Notes: generated from the sequence alone by a model not told the origin. A stretch of 64,000 bases of DNA from Pseudomonas baetica (GCF_019733355.1 NZ_JAIHLQ010000032.1:1-64000), one strand, 5' to 3'; numbered from the stretch's first letter, positions 1 to 9,553 are shown. Numbers and translations are program-made.

Positions 1-73
1 TCGCGAGCAAGCCCGCTCCCACAATGGATTGATGGTGCACACAAAACCTGTGGGGAGCGGGCTTGCTCGCGAT
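1..73. repeat. REPIN (paired inverted REP sequences)
   Basis: Two inverted arms (about 1-24 and 49-73) of the Pseudomonas REP family with core GTGGGAGCGGGCTTGCTCGCGA, separated by about 25 bases. It lies upstream of the AGE-family gene and may run off the left edge of the window. It is non-coding and can form a long hairpin. Confidence 0.85.
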
Positions 74-158
74 GACGGCCGATCAGACACCGCATCGCTC
101 CCCCCATGCTGTCTGCTACCATGTCGCGCAATCGCCCCAGCCGTGACGACGTCCGCCC

Positions 159-1292
159 ATGCCCCTCGCTTCCCGCTCCAAGTCCCTGCCTGAATTGACC
201 GCCCTGTTCAGCGACGTGCAACAGCATTTCGTCAACGTGATCGTGCCCCTCTGGCAAGGCCCGGGCTGGAACGCCGACATGGCGCTGCCTTACGAGGCGC
301 TGGACGCCGCACATCAGCCGCTGCCACCGCAACGCTATCGGGCGATGGCCTGCGCGCGGCAGTTGTATCTGTTTTCCAGCCTGATCGGGGTTGTGGATAA
401 CGCCGAAGATCGCGCGGCGGCGCTGTTTCGCTCGCTGCAACGACACTTCCACGATGCCGAACATGGCGGCTGGTTCTATAGCATTGATCCGCAGGGCAAA
501 CCGCTGGATCAGCGCAAGGATCTCTACACCCACGCTTTCATCCTGTTCGCCTGCGCACATTACTGGGACAAGTCCCGTGAGCCGCTGGTGGAATCGACGC
601 TCAATGCCGCGCTGGAAATCGTCGGCCGCCGTTTTGCGACCGGTGACGGCTTGTACGAAGCGTGCCTTGAGCGCGACTGGATCACCCTGCAAACCGGCCC
701 GCTGCAGAACCCGCTGATGCACTTGGCTGAAGCCTTTCTCGCGACATTGTCAGTGCGTGAGGACGCGGCAACGCAACAAGCGCTCGTTGAGTTATGCACA
801 GCCATGCACAAGCGGTTCATCGATCCACAACATGGCGTGTTGATGGAGAAACCGCTCGGGGCTGTGGATAACTGGTATGAGCCGGGGCACCAGTTCGAGT
901 GGTACTTCCTGCTGCAATCCTCGGCGTTGTTGCGCGGCTCGAAACTGCATTCGGCGCTGGACAAGGCTTTCGCGTTTACCGAGCAATTCGGTGTGCAGCA
1001 GCCGTGCGGCGCCGTGCGGGCGATGCTTGATCTGGAACTGGACGGACGCCCGAAAGATTCGACTCAACGGATCTGGGCGCAGGCGGAATATCTGCGGGCG
1101 CTGACCTTACGCCCCGACAGCGACGCTGTGGTGCTGCATCAATTGCAGGCATTGCAACAGCGCTTCCTGCATGCCGGTGGCTGGCATGAGTGCCGCGATG
1201 AACAGGGTGACGTCAGCCGCAAGGACATGCCTTCGACCACGCCGTACCACCTTGCGACTTGCTATCACGGCTTGGCTGAATATCTTCGCTGA
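159..1292 (+). CDS. AGE family epimerase/isomerase
   Basis: 377-residue cytosolic protein of the N-acylglucosamine 2-epimerase (AGE) superfamily, an (alpha/alpha)6-barrel that isomerises or epimerises sugars; several Pseudomonas members act on mannose or related aldoses. Family hallmarks are visible: WYEPGHQFEWYFLL around residue 240 (one active-site His), RIWAQAEYLRAL around residue 305, and TPYHLATCYHGLAEYL at the C-terminus (the second catalytic His region). The length fits the family. The ATG at 159 has no strong Shine-Dalgarno, but no better in-frame start exists. It stands alone between a REPIN and the convergent CDF gene. The substrate cannot be fixed from sequence; D-mannose isomerase is the most likely activity. 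Confidence 0.88.
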   Translation: MPLASRSKSLPELTALFSDVQQHFVNVIVPLWQGPGWNADMALPYEALDAAHQPLPPQRYRAMACARQLYLFSSLIGVVDNAEDRAAALFRSLQRHFHDAEHGGWFYSIDPQGKPLDQRKDLYTHAFILFACAHYWDKSREPLVESTLNAALEIVGRRFATGDGLYEACLERDWITLQTGPLQNPLMHLAEAFLATLSVREDAATQQALVELCTAMHKRFIDPQHGVLMEKPLGAVDNWYEPGHQFEWYFLLQSSALLRGSKLHSALDKAFAFTEQFGVQQPCGAVRAMLDLELDGRPKDSTQRIWAQAEYLRALTLRPDSDAVVLHQLQALQQRFLHAGGWHECRDEQGDVSRKDMPSTTPYHLATCYHGLAEYLR

Positions 1293-1307
1293 TTGATTTA
1301 CCGCTAT

Positions 1308-1368
1308 CGCTAGCAGGCTAGCTCCCACATTGGGAATGCATTCCCCTGTGGGAGCCAGCCTGCTAGCG
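1308..1368. repeat. REPIN between convergent genes
   Basis: Inverted arms 1308-1329 and 1347-1368 of a REP variant with core GGAGCCAGCCTGCTAGCG, different from the GAGCGGGCTTGCTCGCGA type. It fills the gap between the 3' ends of the AGE-family gene and the CDF gene, where it could act as a two-way transcription stop. Confidence 0.8.
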
Positions 1369-1387
1369 GGTAACCGTTACACGGCCT

Positions 1388-2293
1388 CTAGGCAATCCAC
1401 TTCTTGTCTCCGGTAAAGCTGATGGTCAACCACCGCGCCGCCTCCGGCTCACCCAATTTCGCCGAAATTTCCTCGCGCAAAACATCCAACTGACCGACGC
1501 TGCTCAGCGCATAGTCCGCCGGCAAGACCACATGAATCTCGATAAATCGGGCCCGCCCGTGCTTCTGCACGTAGGACACGTAATCGTCGAAACCATGCTC
1601 GACCTTCGCCGCGTCCATCACCTGTCGCACCTGATCGTCCAGCGTGTCCGGCGCTATACCGAGCACATCGCGCAGCGCCGGGCCAAGAATCTTGAACGCC
1701 GGTGGCAGCATGGTCAGGGCCAATACGATCAGGATCAGCGGGTCGACAAACTTCGCCCACTCGCCATAGCCCTGCGCCTTGAGCAGCAGCGCCGCGAGAA
1801 AACTGATCAACAGGCCGACCGAGAGCATCGCGTCCACCAGCCAACTGATGTTGTCGAACTGGATCAGCGTGGATTTGAGCTTGCGATTGCGCCGGCGCAC
1901 ATAGAAGAAGTAGGCGAACTCAACCACGGTGAACACCGCAGCGTAGATGATCACCAGACCCAGTTCGATCTCGCGGCCGCCGTTGATGATGCCGAACACA
2001 CCGTTGAGAAATGCGTAGATGGCGATCAACAGCAGGAAACTGCCTTCGATCAGCAGCACCATCGGCTCCAGATGCCAGAAACCGAACTGGAAGCGGTGAT
2101 TGCTTTGCTTGGCGATCAACTTCGCCGTGATCAGCATCAGGACTTTGATGAAGGTGGCGATCAGCGAGAAAAAGCCATCGAACAGGATGGATTGGGAGCC
2201 GGAAACAAAACCTGTGACGATCCCGGCGATCGCCACGGCGAACATCAGGATGGTCGATTGTTTGAGCAGCGACTGCTCACCTCGGTTACTCAC
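1388..2293 (-). CDS. cation diffusion facilitator (CDF) family transporter
   Basis: Predicted inner-membrane metal/proton antiporter of the CDF family (301 residues). The N-terminal two thirds holds about six hydrophobic segments, with acidic positions in helix 2 (ILFDGFFSLIATF) and helix 5 (DNISWLVDAMLS) where CDF proteins bind metal. The last 90 or so residues form the cytoplasmic ferredoxin-like domain. The start is set at GTG 2293 because GAGGAGG sits four bases upstream; the longer reading (from 2320) would translate through that ribosome site. The metal is not determinable; zinc, iron or manganese are possible. Monocistronic, between two REPINs. Confidence 0.85.
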   Translation of the reverse strand: MSNRGEQSLLKQSTILMFAVAIAGIVTGFVSGSQSILFDGFFSLIATFIKVLMLITAKLIAKQSNHRFQFGFWHLEPMVLLIEGSFLLLIAIYAFLNGVFGIINGGREIELGLVIIYAAVFTVVEFAYFFYVRRRNRKLKSTLIQFDNISWLVDAMLSVGLLISFLAALLLKAQGYGEWAKFVDPLILIVLALTMLPPAFKILGPALRDVLGIAPDTLDDQVRQVMDAAKVEHGFDDYVSYVQKHGRARFIEIHVVLPADYALSSVGQLDVLREEISAKLGEPEAARWLTISFTGDKKWIA

Positions 2294-2390
2294 GTAGCCT
2301 CCTCGAAAAACCTTGAACACCGCGGGGTGCGGTGGGGTTGTTGGGAGAGGAGTTTACATTACTGCCATATTTTGGCCGTTTTGGCCTCTC

Positions 2391-2449
2391 CGCCAGCAGG
2401 CTGGCTCCCACATAGATTGCATTCCGATGTGGGAGCCAGCCTGCTGGCG
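2391..2449. repeat. REPIN
   Basis: Near-perfect inverted arms 2391-2412 and 2427-2449 with core GGGAGCCAGCCTGCTGGCG, the same sub-family as the 1308-1368 copy. It lies downstream of the SDR gene and upstream of the CDF gene. Confidence 0.85.
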
Positions 2450-2467
2450 ATTAGCTTCAGCGCGGTC

Positions 2468-3232
2468 TTAGGCCTTGTTACGCTCGATGGCAAAACCCGC
2501 CCAGGTCTGGCTCACCGGCATCAGCTCAAGGCTGTTGATATTGATGTGCGCCGGCGCATTCATGACCCAGAAAATCGTCTCGGCGATGTCCTGCGGCTGG
2601 ATCGGCTCGGCACCGGCGTAGGTCGCGTTGTAACGCTCCTGGTCTCCGGCAAAACGCACCAGCGAAAACTCGCTTTCACACAGCCCCGGCTCAATGTTGC
2701 TGACCCGCACGCCCGTGCCCTGCAAGTCGCAACGCAGGTTCAGCGAGAACTGCTTAACGAACGCCTTTGTCGCGCCGTACACATGGCTGCCTGGGTACGG
2801 GTAGTTGCCGGCGATAGAACCAAGGTTAACGATGCCAGCGCCACGACCATGAGCGATCAGGCGCGGCAGCAACAAACGCGTGGCGTACATCAGGCCTTTG
2901 ACGTTGGTGTCGACCATCGTGTCCCAATCATCCAGATCGCATTTCGGCGCAGGGTCGACGCCCAGTGCCAGACCGGCGTTGTTGATCAGGCCGCGCAACT
3001 TGGCGAACGATGGGGGCAGGTTGGCAATCGCCTCCTCCATCGCCTTGCGATCACGCACATCAAGCACCAGGCCATGCACTTCGGTTTGCTTGGACAGTTC
3101 AGCGCACAGGGCATTGAGGCGTTCTTCACGACGGCCGGTCAGCACCAGTTTCCAGCCAGCCTCGGCAAAACGGCGGGCACAGGCTTCACCAAAACCGGAC
3201 GTCGCGCCAGTGATAAACAGGGTGTTGGACAT
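2468..3232 (-). CDS. SDR family NADP-dependent oxidoreductase (YdfG-like)
   Basis: 254-residue short-chain dehydrogenase/reductase. It has the Rossmann nucleotide motif TGATSGFG near residue 8, NNAG around residue 85 and the catalytic Ser...YxxxK arrangement (GSIAG then YGATKAF). The overall pattern resembles YdfG-type 3-hydroxy acid or serine dehydrogenases that act in the cytosol. The ATG at 3232 has AAGGAG upstream and begins just before the Rossmann strand; an upstream in-frame start at 3307 would add 25 unrelated residues and is rejected. Substrate unknown. Single gene, with a long gene-free region behind its start. Confidence 0.85.
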   Translation of the reverse strand: MSNTLFITGATSGFGEACARRFAEAGWKLVLTGRREERLNALCAELSKQTEVHGLVLDVRDRKAMEEAIANLPPSFAKLRGLINNAGLALGVDPAPKCDLDDWDTMVDTNVKGLMYATRLLLPRLIAHGRGAGIVNLGSIAGNYPYPGSHVYGATKAFVKQFSLNLRCDLQGTGVRVSNIEPGLCESEFSLVRFAGDQERYNATYAGAEPIQPQDIAETIFWVMNAPAHININSLELMPVSQTWAGFAIERNKA

Positions 3233-4020
3233 CGTGTTCTCCTTGCTTCGGCCGCCAAGGCAGCCCTTGAAATAGAAAATCAGGTGGCAGCATGCCCGGC
3301 CTCGCAATCACGAGCAACACTCGCGAACTGTACAAAAAACAACCAGCAGCGCCAACGCTATAGCGAACGTGGCTTGTAGCCATGTGCACGCACGTTATCC
3401 ACAGGCCCTTCCACAGTTTCCGGGGGCAAGTGGAAACGCGTAAAGCCGCGCCACACAAGGCTTTGCGGGAGAAATAGAAAGTTTTTTGCTTGACCCTGAA
3501 GCGGCAGATGTGCGGGACATGGCATTTTGCACGACTGCCCAGTCATCGCAGTGATCGCGCGAGGCCAGTCATTACGCCGCTTAGCGGAGTCTTTCCAGAG
3601 TTTAATCACAGACTTATCCACAGCCCGACCAGCCTTTAAACGATTGCAAAACCGGCCCCATAAAAAGGTTGACAACGGCGCCTCTTACTCTCGCAAAAAA
3701 GCCTGATCAAAAAACAGCCACACGCCTGAAAGCCACGGTTTCAAAGGCTTGCAGCCAGCTACTCCCACGTTATTCACAGCCAGCTCCACAGCAAACGGGG
3801 ACAAGTCAAAGCTGTGGAAAAACAGTCAATTGCAGCGTCTATATGTCGCGCTTTGGCAGGTTGGGGAATTTGTTTTCCACAATTCTCGAACTTGCACCTA
3901 TCAACTGTGGGAGCGAGCTTGCTCGCGAAGGTGGCGGTACATCCAGATCATGAGGTGGCTGATACACCGCATTCGCGAGCAAGCTCGCTCCCACAAGGGG
4001 CTGTGGTGGTTTGAGGAATG
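3233..4020. other. gene-free region with DnaA-box-like cluster (3395-3881)
   Basis: About 790 bases without a credible gene; short open frames here have no ribosome site or family resemblance. Three perfect TTATNCACA 9-mers lie on the same strand at 3395-3403, 3614-3622 and 3770-3778. One-mismatch copies occur at 3602-3610 and 3873-3881, and an inverted one at 3813-3821. This density is far above chance for a 9-mer. dnaA, dnaN and rpmH are not adjacent, so this is not the usual Pseudomonas oriC location. A DnaA-binding or titration locus is a possibility, not a demonstration. A REPIN occupies the right end. Confidence 0.5.
3905..3996. repeat. REPIN
   Basis: Inverted arms 3905-3929 and 3972-3996 of the GTGGGAGCGAGCTTGCTCGCGA type around a spacer of about 40 bases. 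It lies just beyond the terminator of the liv operon. Confidence 0.88.
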
Positions 4021-4053
4021 AAAAAGCCCCGGGACTTGCGTCGCCGGGGCTTT
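4021..4053 (-). terminator. rho-independent terminator of the liv operon
   Basis: Arms 4023-4032 and 4044-4053 form a ten-pair GC-rich stem (AAAGCCCCGG with its complement). On the minus strand it is followed by a run of Ts, just after the livF stop codon. Confidence 0.85.
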
Positions 4054-4070
4054 GTGTATCTGGGGATAAC

Positions 4071-4787
4071 TCAGTGCCCGCCCAGATAGGCGTTACGCAC
4101 CTCCTCGTTCACCAGCAACTCCTTACCGGTACCCGTGAGGCGGATCTCGCCGTTGACCATCACATACGCCCGATCCGACAGCTTCAGCGCATGGTTGGCG
4201 TTCTGCTCGACGAGGAAAATGGTCATACCGGTTTTCGCCAGCTCGCGCAGAGTGGCGAAAATCTGCTTCACCACAATCGGCGCCAGGCCCAGGCTCGGCT
4301 CATCGAGCAGCAACAACTTTGGCCGGCTCATCAAGGCGCGGGCGATGGCGAGCATCTGCTGTTCACCGCCAGACATGGTCATCGCCCGTTGGTTGCGCCG
4401 CTCTTCAAGCCGTGGAAACAGCTCGAACATGCGCTGCATATCCTCTTTCGCGTGTTTGTCGCCAATCGGGATGGTGCCCATCAGCAGGTTTTCCTCGACG
4501 GTCATGTCGGGGAATACCCGCCGCCCTTCTGGCGACTGCGCAATGCCGTTGGAGGCGATGTAGTGCGAGGTCTTGTGGGTAATGTCGACGCCTTGATAAA
4601 GGATCTGCCCGCTCGCCGCTCGCGGCTGGCCGAAGATCGACATCAGCAACGTCGACTTGCCCGCGCCGTTGGAGCCAATCAGGCTGACGGTTTCCCCTTC
4701 GTTGATCTGCAGCGAAACACCCTTGAGTGCCTGGATCGGGCCGTAGAACACGTCGAGGTCTTTGAGCTCGAGGATCGGTTGAGTCAT
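4071..4787 (-). CDS. livF: branched-chain amino acid ABC transporter ATP-binding protein LivF
   Basis: 238-residue ATPase of a high-affinity branched-chain amino acid importer; it pairs with LivG on the cytoplasmic face of the LivHM permease. Walker A is GSNGAGKST (around residue 37), the signature motif is MSGGEQQMLAIARAL (around residue 138) and Walker B is LLLLDEPSLGLAP, followed by the H-loop region FLVEQNA. Length and motifs match LivF/BraG. Its ATG overlaps the livG stop by four bases (ATGA), so translation is probably coupled. It is the last gene of the operon and is followed by a strong terminator. Confidence 0.95.
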   Translation of the reverse strand: MTQPILELKDLDVFYGPIQALKGVSLQINEGETVSLIGSNGAGKSTLLMSIFGQPRAASGQILYQGVDITHKTSHYIASNGIAQSPEGRRVFPDMTVEENLLMGTIPIGDKHAKEDMQRMFELFPRLEERRNQRAMTMSGGEQQMLAIARALMSRPKLLLLDEPSLGLAPIVVKQIFATLRELAKTGMTIFLVEQNANHALKLSDRAYVMVNGEIRLTGTGKELLVNEEVRNAYLGGH

Positions 4788-5656
4788 ACCAGCTCCTCTT
4801 CGTCAGCGCCCAGATAGGCGGCAATCACTTTTGGATCGTTACGGATGGCTTCAGGGCCGCCCTCGGCGATAACGATGCCGTGGTCCAGCACCACAATGTC
4901 GTCGGAAATGCTCATGACCATGCCCATGTCGTGTTCGATCAGCACCACGGTCAGATCGTGCTCGTCGCGCAGCAGCCGGATCATCGCGCTCAGCGCTTCG
5001 GTTTCCTGAGGGTTGAGGCCGGCGGCCGGTTCGTCGAGACAGATGATTTGCGGCCGCGTGCACATGGCCCGGGCGATCTCCAGTCGGCGTTGCTGGCCGT
5101 AGGAGAGCTCACCGGCCAGACGGTTGGCGCAGTCCACCAGATCGACCACTTCCAGCCAATAGAACGCACAATCGAGCGCGTCGCTTTCGGCTTTGCGATA
5201 GCCCTTGGTGTTGAGGATGCCGGCGAGCATGTTGCGGTTGACCCACATGTGCTGAGCCACCAAGAGGTTTTCCAGTACCGACATTTCCTTGAACAGGCGA
5301 ATGTTCTGGAACGTGCGGGCCAGGCCTGCGCGGTTCACCAGATGGGTGCCGCCGAACATCTTGTAGTACATCCGGCTGAGGAAGCTTTTCGGCGAAACGA
5401 AATCGGTCGGTTTGAACGACTCGCCCAGCAATTGAATGACGTTGGTCTTCTGGCCGCGCACATTGAGTTCGATCTTGCCGCCGGAGGCTTTGTAGAACCC
5501 GGTCAGGCAGTTGAACACCGTGGTCTTGCCGGCGCCATTGGGGCCGATCAGCGCGAAGATCGAATTGCGTTTGACCTTCAGGCTGACATCGCTCAACGCC
5601 TTGATGCCACCAAAATGCATCATCAGTTTTTCAACAGAGAGTACGACTTCACTCAT
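4784..5656 (-). CDS. livG: branched-chain amino acid ABC transporter ATP-binding protein LivG
   Basis: 290-residue ABC ATPase, partner of LivF. Walker A is GPNGAGKTT, the signature is LSYGQQRRLEIARAM and Walker B is IICLDEPAAGLNPQE. The C-terminal BCA_ABC_TP_C tail (IAAYLGADEEE) is present. The protein is about 30 residues longer than E. coli LivG because of extra sequence between Walker A and the Q-loop segment RTFQNIRLF. The ATG at 5656 has GAGGAC upstream and overlaps the livM stop by four bases; a longer reading to 6037 only reads through livM in another frame. Confidence 0.95.
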   Translation of the reverse strand: MSEVVLSVEKLMMHFGGIKALSDVSLKVKRNSIFALIGPNGAGKTTVFNCLTGFYKASGGKIELNVRGQKTNVIQLLGESFKPTDFVSPKSFLSRMYYKMFGGTHLVNRAGLARTFQNIRLFKEMSVLENLLVAQHMWVNRNMLAGILNTKGYRKAESDALDCAFYWLEVVDLVDCANRLAGELSYGQQRRLEIARAMCTRPQIICLDEPAAGLNPQETEALSAMIRLLRDEHDLTVVLIEHDMGMVMSISDDIVVLDHGIVIAEGGPEAIRNDPKVIAAYLGADEEELV

Positions 5657-6954
5657 GGCGCAGTCCTCTCGTAGTGAATGGCACCTTTGCGTGGTTTGAC
5701 CCCGGTACGGCTGATGCGGATCAGCCCTCGTGGTCGCCAGATCATCATCAACACCATCAGGATGCCGAACAGCAGCACGCGATATTCGGCGAAGCCGCGC
5801 AGCAGTTCCGGGGCAACCGTGAGCACGAACGCCGCAATCACCACACCGATGGTCGAGCCCATGCCGCCGAGCACAACAATGGCCAGGATCAGCGCCGACT
5901 CGAAGAAAGTAAACGAGGTCGGGTTGACGAAACCTTGGTAGGTCGCGAAAAACACACCGGCCAGACCGGCCGTCGACGCACCGATGGTGAACGCCGAAAG
6001 TTTGACCAGTACGTGGTTCAGGCCCATCGAACGGCAAGCGATTTCATCTTCACGCAACGCCTCCCAGGCTCGGCCGACCGGCATCTTCACCAGACGATGC
6101 TTGATGTACAGCACGGCCAGCACCACCAGGAACAACACCGCGTAGATAAAGTAATACTTCACGTCAGAGTTGTAGGCGATGCCGAAGAACTCGTGAAACG
6201 GCACCCCACCCTCCTTCGCCCGTTTGCCGAACTCCAGACCGAAAAAGGTCGGCAGCGGTGCCGACATGCCATTCGGGCCTCCTGTCAGGGACAACCAGTT
6301 GTTGAGGATCAGACGGATGATTTCACCGAAGCCCAGGGTCACGATTGCCAGATAATCGCCATGCAGACGCAACACCGGAAAACCGAGGATGCAGCCGGCC
6401 AGCCCAGCCGTGATCGCCGCCAGTGGCAGCACGGTCCAGAAGCCCAGACCGAGATACTGGTAACCAAGCGCCAGCCCGTAGGCACCGATGGCGTAGAACG
6501 CCACGTAACCCAGATCGAGCAAACCGGCCAGGCCCACCACGATGTTCAGGCCCAAGCCCAGCAACACGTAGATCAACCCGAGGATGACCACGCCAAGCAG
6601 GTAGGAGTTGGAGAAGAACGGCACGGCCACGGCCAGCAGAATCAGTAGCGGGATGATCCAGCGCAGGCTTGATTTGTGATCGGCTGGCAGCACATGCACG
6701 CCGGAACTCGTGCTCTCGAATCCGTCGAGAATCTTCAGGCCCTTGGGCGTTTGCAGGAACAGGCTGAGGGCAAATCGGCCAACCATGACGATGGCGATAA
6801 TCCACGCCACCCGGGTCGGTTCGAGGTTGAAGCTGTAGCCGTCGAGTACGACGCCGACAATCGGGCCAAACACGACCAAGGCAATGAGGCCGGCAAGAAT
6901 CGACTCAACCAGGCTTTTTTTGATATCGATGTTTTTTTGAGTGGTTGAAGACAT
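5653..6954 (-). CDS. livM: branched-chain amino acid ABC transporter permease LivM
   Basis: 433-residue inner-membrane permease. An N-terminal extension with two or three hydrophobic helices (LivM N-terminal domain) precedes the permease core. The core contains the conserved runs GLNIVVGLAGLLDLGYVAFYAIGAY-like segment near residue 140 and the cytoplasmic coupling loop GRAWEALREDEIACRSMG near residue 310. It forms the translocation pore with LivH. Its start lies three bases beyond the livH stop, and its own stop overlaps livG. Confidence 0.95.
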   Translation of the reverse strand: MSSTTQKNIDIKKSLVESILAGLIALVVFGPIVGVVLDGYSFNLEPTRVAWIIAIVMVGRFALSLFLQTPKGLKILDGFESTSSGVHVLPADHKSSLRWIIPLLILLAVAVPFFSNSYLLGVVILGLIYVLLGLGLNIVVGLAGLLDLGYVAFYAIGAYGLALGYQYLGLGFWTVLPLAAITAGLAGCILGFPVLRLHGDYLAIVTLGFGEIIRLILNNWLSLTGGPNGMSAPLPTFFGLEFGKRAKEGGVPFHEFFGIAYNSDVKYYFIYAVLFLVVLAVLYIKHRLVKMPVGRAWEALREDEIACRSMGLNHVLVKLSAFTIGASTAGLAGVFFATYQGFVNPTSFTFFESALILAIVVLGGMGSTIGVVIAAFVLTVAPELLRGFAEYRVLLFGILMVLMMIWRPRGLIRISRTGVKPRKGAIHYERTAP

Positions 6955-6957
6955 CGC

Positions 6958-7872
<915 letters not shown>

Positions 7873-7988
7873 AACGCAATCTCACGCAGTGAGAACCTGC
7901 ACACCCTGAGGTGCGCGGCTCTTCTAGGAAAAATACAGATTTACGTCGGAGCAATGTCAGAGCGCGATTTACCTATCGCCACCGCCTC

Positions 7989-8018
7989 CTGTGGGAGCGG
8001 GTTTGCTCGCTCCCACAG
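7989..8018. repeat. single REP hairpin between livK and livH
   Basis: A compact hairpin: arms CTGTGGGAGCG (7989-7999) and CGCTCCCACAG (8008-8018) with an eight-base loop. It lies in the transcript between the livK stop and the livH start. Such elements often protect the upstream mRNA, which would favour more binding protein than permease. Confidence 0.8.
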
Positions 8019-8051
8019 GGGTTTATGGCGTTCAGTTAATCGCGTCAGCCC

Positions 8052-9185
8052 TTACTTCTGTTTTTCCAACTGGTGGTATTTGCCGTCCTTGTCCCACTCG
8101 TAAACCACGTAGTCGGAGACTTTCAAGTCGCCCTTGGCGTCCCAGGATTTCTCGCCCATGACGGTCTTGACCGGGTTTTTCTTCAGCCATACGGCCGCTT
8201 TTTCGCCGTCATTGGACTTGGCGCCGTTGAAGGCGGCAGCCAGGGCTTGTACAGAGGCGTAAGCGTAGAGGGTGTAGCCTTCAGGCTCGGTGCCGGCCTT
8301 GCGGAACGCATCGACGACCGCCTTGCTGTCTGGCAGCAGACGCGGGTCGGCGCCGAAGGTCATCAGGACGCCATCGACGAATTGCGGGCCACCGGCGGTG
8401 GTCACCAGTTCGTCGGTCACAATGCCGTCGTCGGACATGAACTTGACGTCTTTCAAGCCCTGTTCACGCAGTTGGCGAACCAGAGGACCGGCTTCCGGGT
8501 GCAGACCACCGAAGTAGACGACGTCGGCGCCAGCGCCACGGATTTTGGTCACGATGGTGCTGAAGTCTTTTTCGCCCCGGGTCAGGCCCTCGTAAAGAAC
8601 CGGAGTCACACCGCGTTTGATCAACTGAGCCTTGGTGGCGTCAGCCAGACCTTGGCCGTAGGTGTCCTTGTCGTGCAGAACAACAACTTTTTTACCCTTG
8701 AGCACGTCAACAATGTAGTCGCCCGCGACGATGCCCTGCTGGTCGTCACGCCCGCACATACGGAACATGGCGCTCAGGCCGCGCTCGGTCACTTGCGGGT
8801 TGGTGGAGCCCGGGGTGATCGCAATAATGCCGGCTTCGTCGTAGATTTCCGACGCTGGAATGGTCGAAGAGGAGCAGAAGTGACCGACCACGCCGGCGAC
8901 TTTCTGGTTGGTGAGGTCCTTGGCGACCGTCACAGCCTGCTTCGGTTCGCAGGCGTCATCGCCCTTGACCAGAACGATTTTCTCCCCGTTGACGCCACCT
9001 GCCGCGTTGACCGCATCGGCCGCCGCCTGGGCCCCCTTCATGTACTGCTCGCCAAATGCCGCGTTGGCGCCCGTCATTGGACCCGCTACGCCGATTTTGA
9101 TGTCAGCCTGAGCAAACGCAGAAACACCCAACGCAGTAGCGACTGCGAGGGCCAGAAAGCCTTTCTTGTAAAACGTCTGGGACAT
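8052..9185 (-). CDS. livK: branched-chain amino acid ABC transporter substrate-binding protein LivK
   Basis: 377-residue periplasmic binding protein (type I fold) that delivers branched-chain amino acids, or a close relative, to LivHMGF. It has a signal peptide (MSQTFYKKGFLALAVATALG, cleavage after AFAQA) and the mature start DIKIGVAGPMTGANAAFGEQ. Family motifs include GVVGHFCSSSTIP and YGQGLADA. The ATG at 9185 is chosen because it begins the signal peptide and has GGAG upstream; the reading from 9230 adds 15 residues. The ligand is inferred from family only; nearby amaAB leaves a lysine-related ligand possible. Confidence 0.93.
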   Translation of the reverse strand: MSQTFYKKGFLALAVATALGVSAFAQADIKIGVAGPMTGANAAFGEQYMKGAQAAADAVNAAGGVNGEKIVLVKGDDACEPKQAVTVAKDLTNQKVAGVVGHFCSSSTIPASEIYDEAGIIAITPGSTNPQVTERGLSAMFRMCGRDDQQGIVAGDYIVDVLKGKKVVVLHDKDTYGQGLADATKAQLIKRGVTPVLYEGLTRGEKDFSTIVTKIRGAGADVVYFGGLHPEAGPLVRQLREQGLKDVKFMSDDGIVTDELVTTAGGPQFVDGVLMTFGADPRLLPDSKAVVDAFRKAGTEPEGYTLYAYASVQALAAAFNGAKSNDGEKAAVWLKKNPVKTVMGEKSWDAKGDLKVSDYVVYEWDKDGKYHQLEKQK

Positions 9186-9553
9186 GAGGTGGTGCTCCAA
9201 GGTTTTTTTTAGTTGGCACTGCGACTTCATTTCACTGAATGCTCAGAGCAAGGGCCGTGCCATCGGTTTTTTATTCTTCAAAAAGTCGCTGCTTTCTTGT
9301 TATTTCGACTGTTTCGTTCCCATTTTCATTGGGCGTGCAACCGTCTAAACCGCGGAAGGTGAAACCTTTTAAAATTTCAGGCGCAACCCGCATGCGCCAT
9401 CATTGCAACCGCGGCACCAAACGACGTGCAACCAGCCTGTAACCGCTCGCGTCACCGAACTGCACACTGCTGGTGCGGGACTGCTACAACCCGCACCATT
9501 ACAGGCTAGTCGCTACGCGCAAAAGCGCCGCGTTACGCAACATCTTTCAACAT
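9186..9553. other. intergenic region upstream of livK
   Basis: About 370 bases between livK and amaA with no credible gene. It contains several GCAACCG/TGCAACC repeats between 9340 and 9445 and a perfect nine-pair inverted repeat (TGGTGCGGG at 9471-9479, CCCGCACCA at 9490-9498). The livK promoter should be here but I cannot place it with confidence. Confidence 0.5.

Noticed and set aside
1532..3379. 615-codon plus-strand open frame antisense to the CDF and SDR genes
   Set aside because: It lies opposite two clear minus-strand genes, crosses an intergenic REPIN and has no family-like motifs; long antisense frames are expected in GC-rich DNA.
3233..4020. Considered as the chromosomal replication origin because of the DnaA-like boxes
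   Set aside because: No dnaA, dnaN, rpmH or gyrB next to it and no AT-rich unwinding block; kept only as a DnaA-box cluster.
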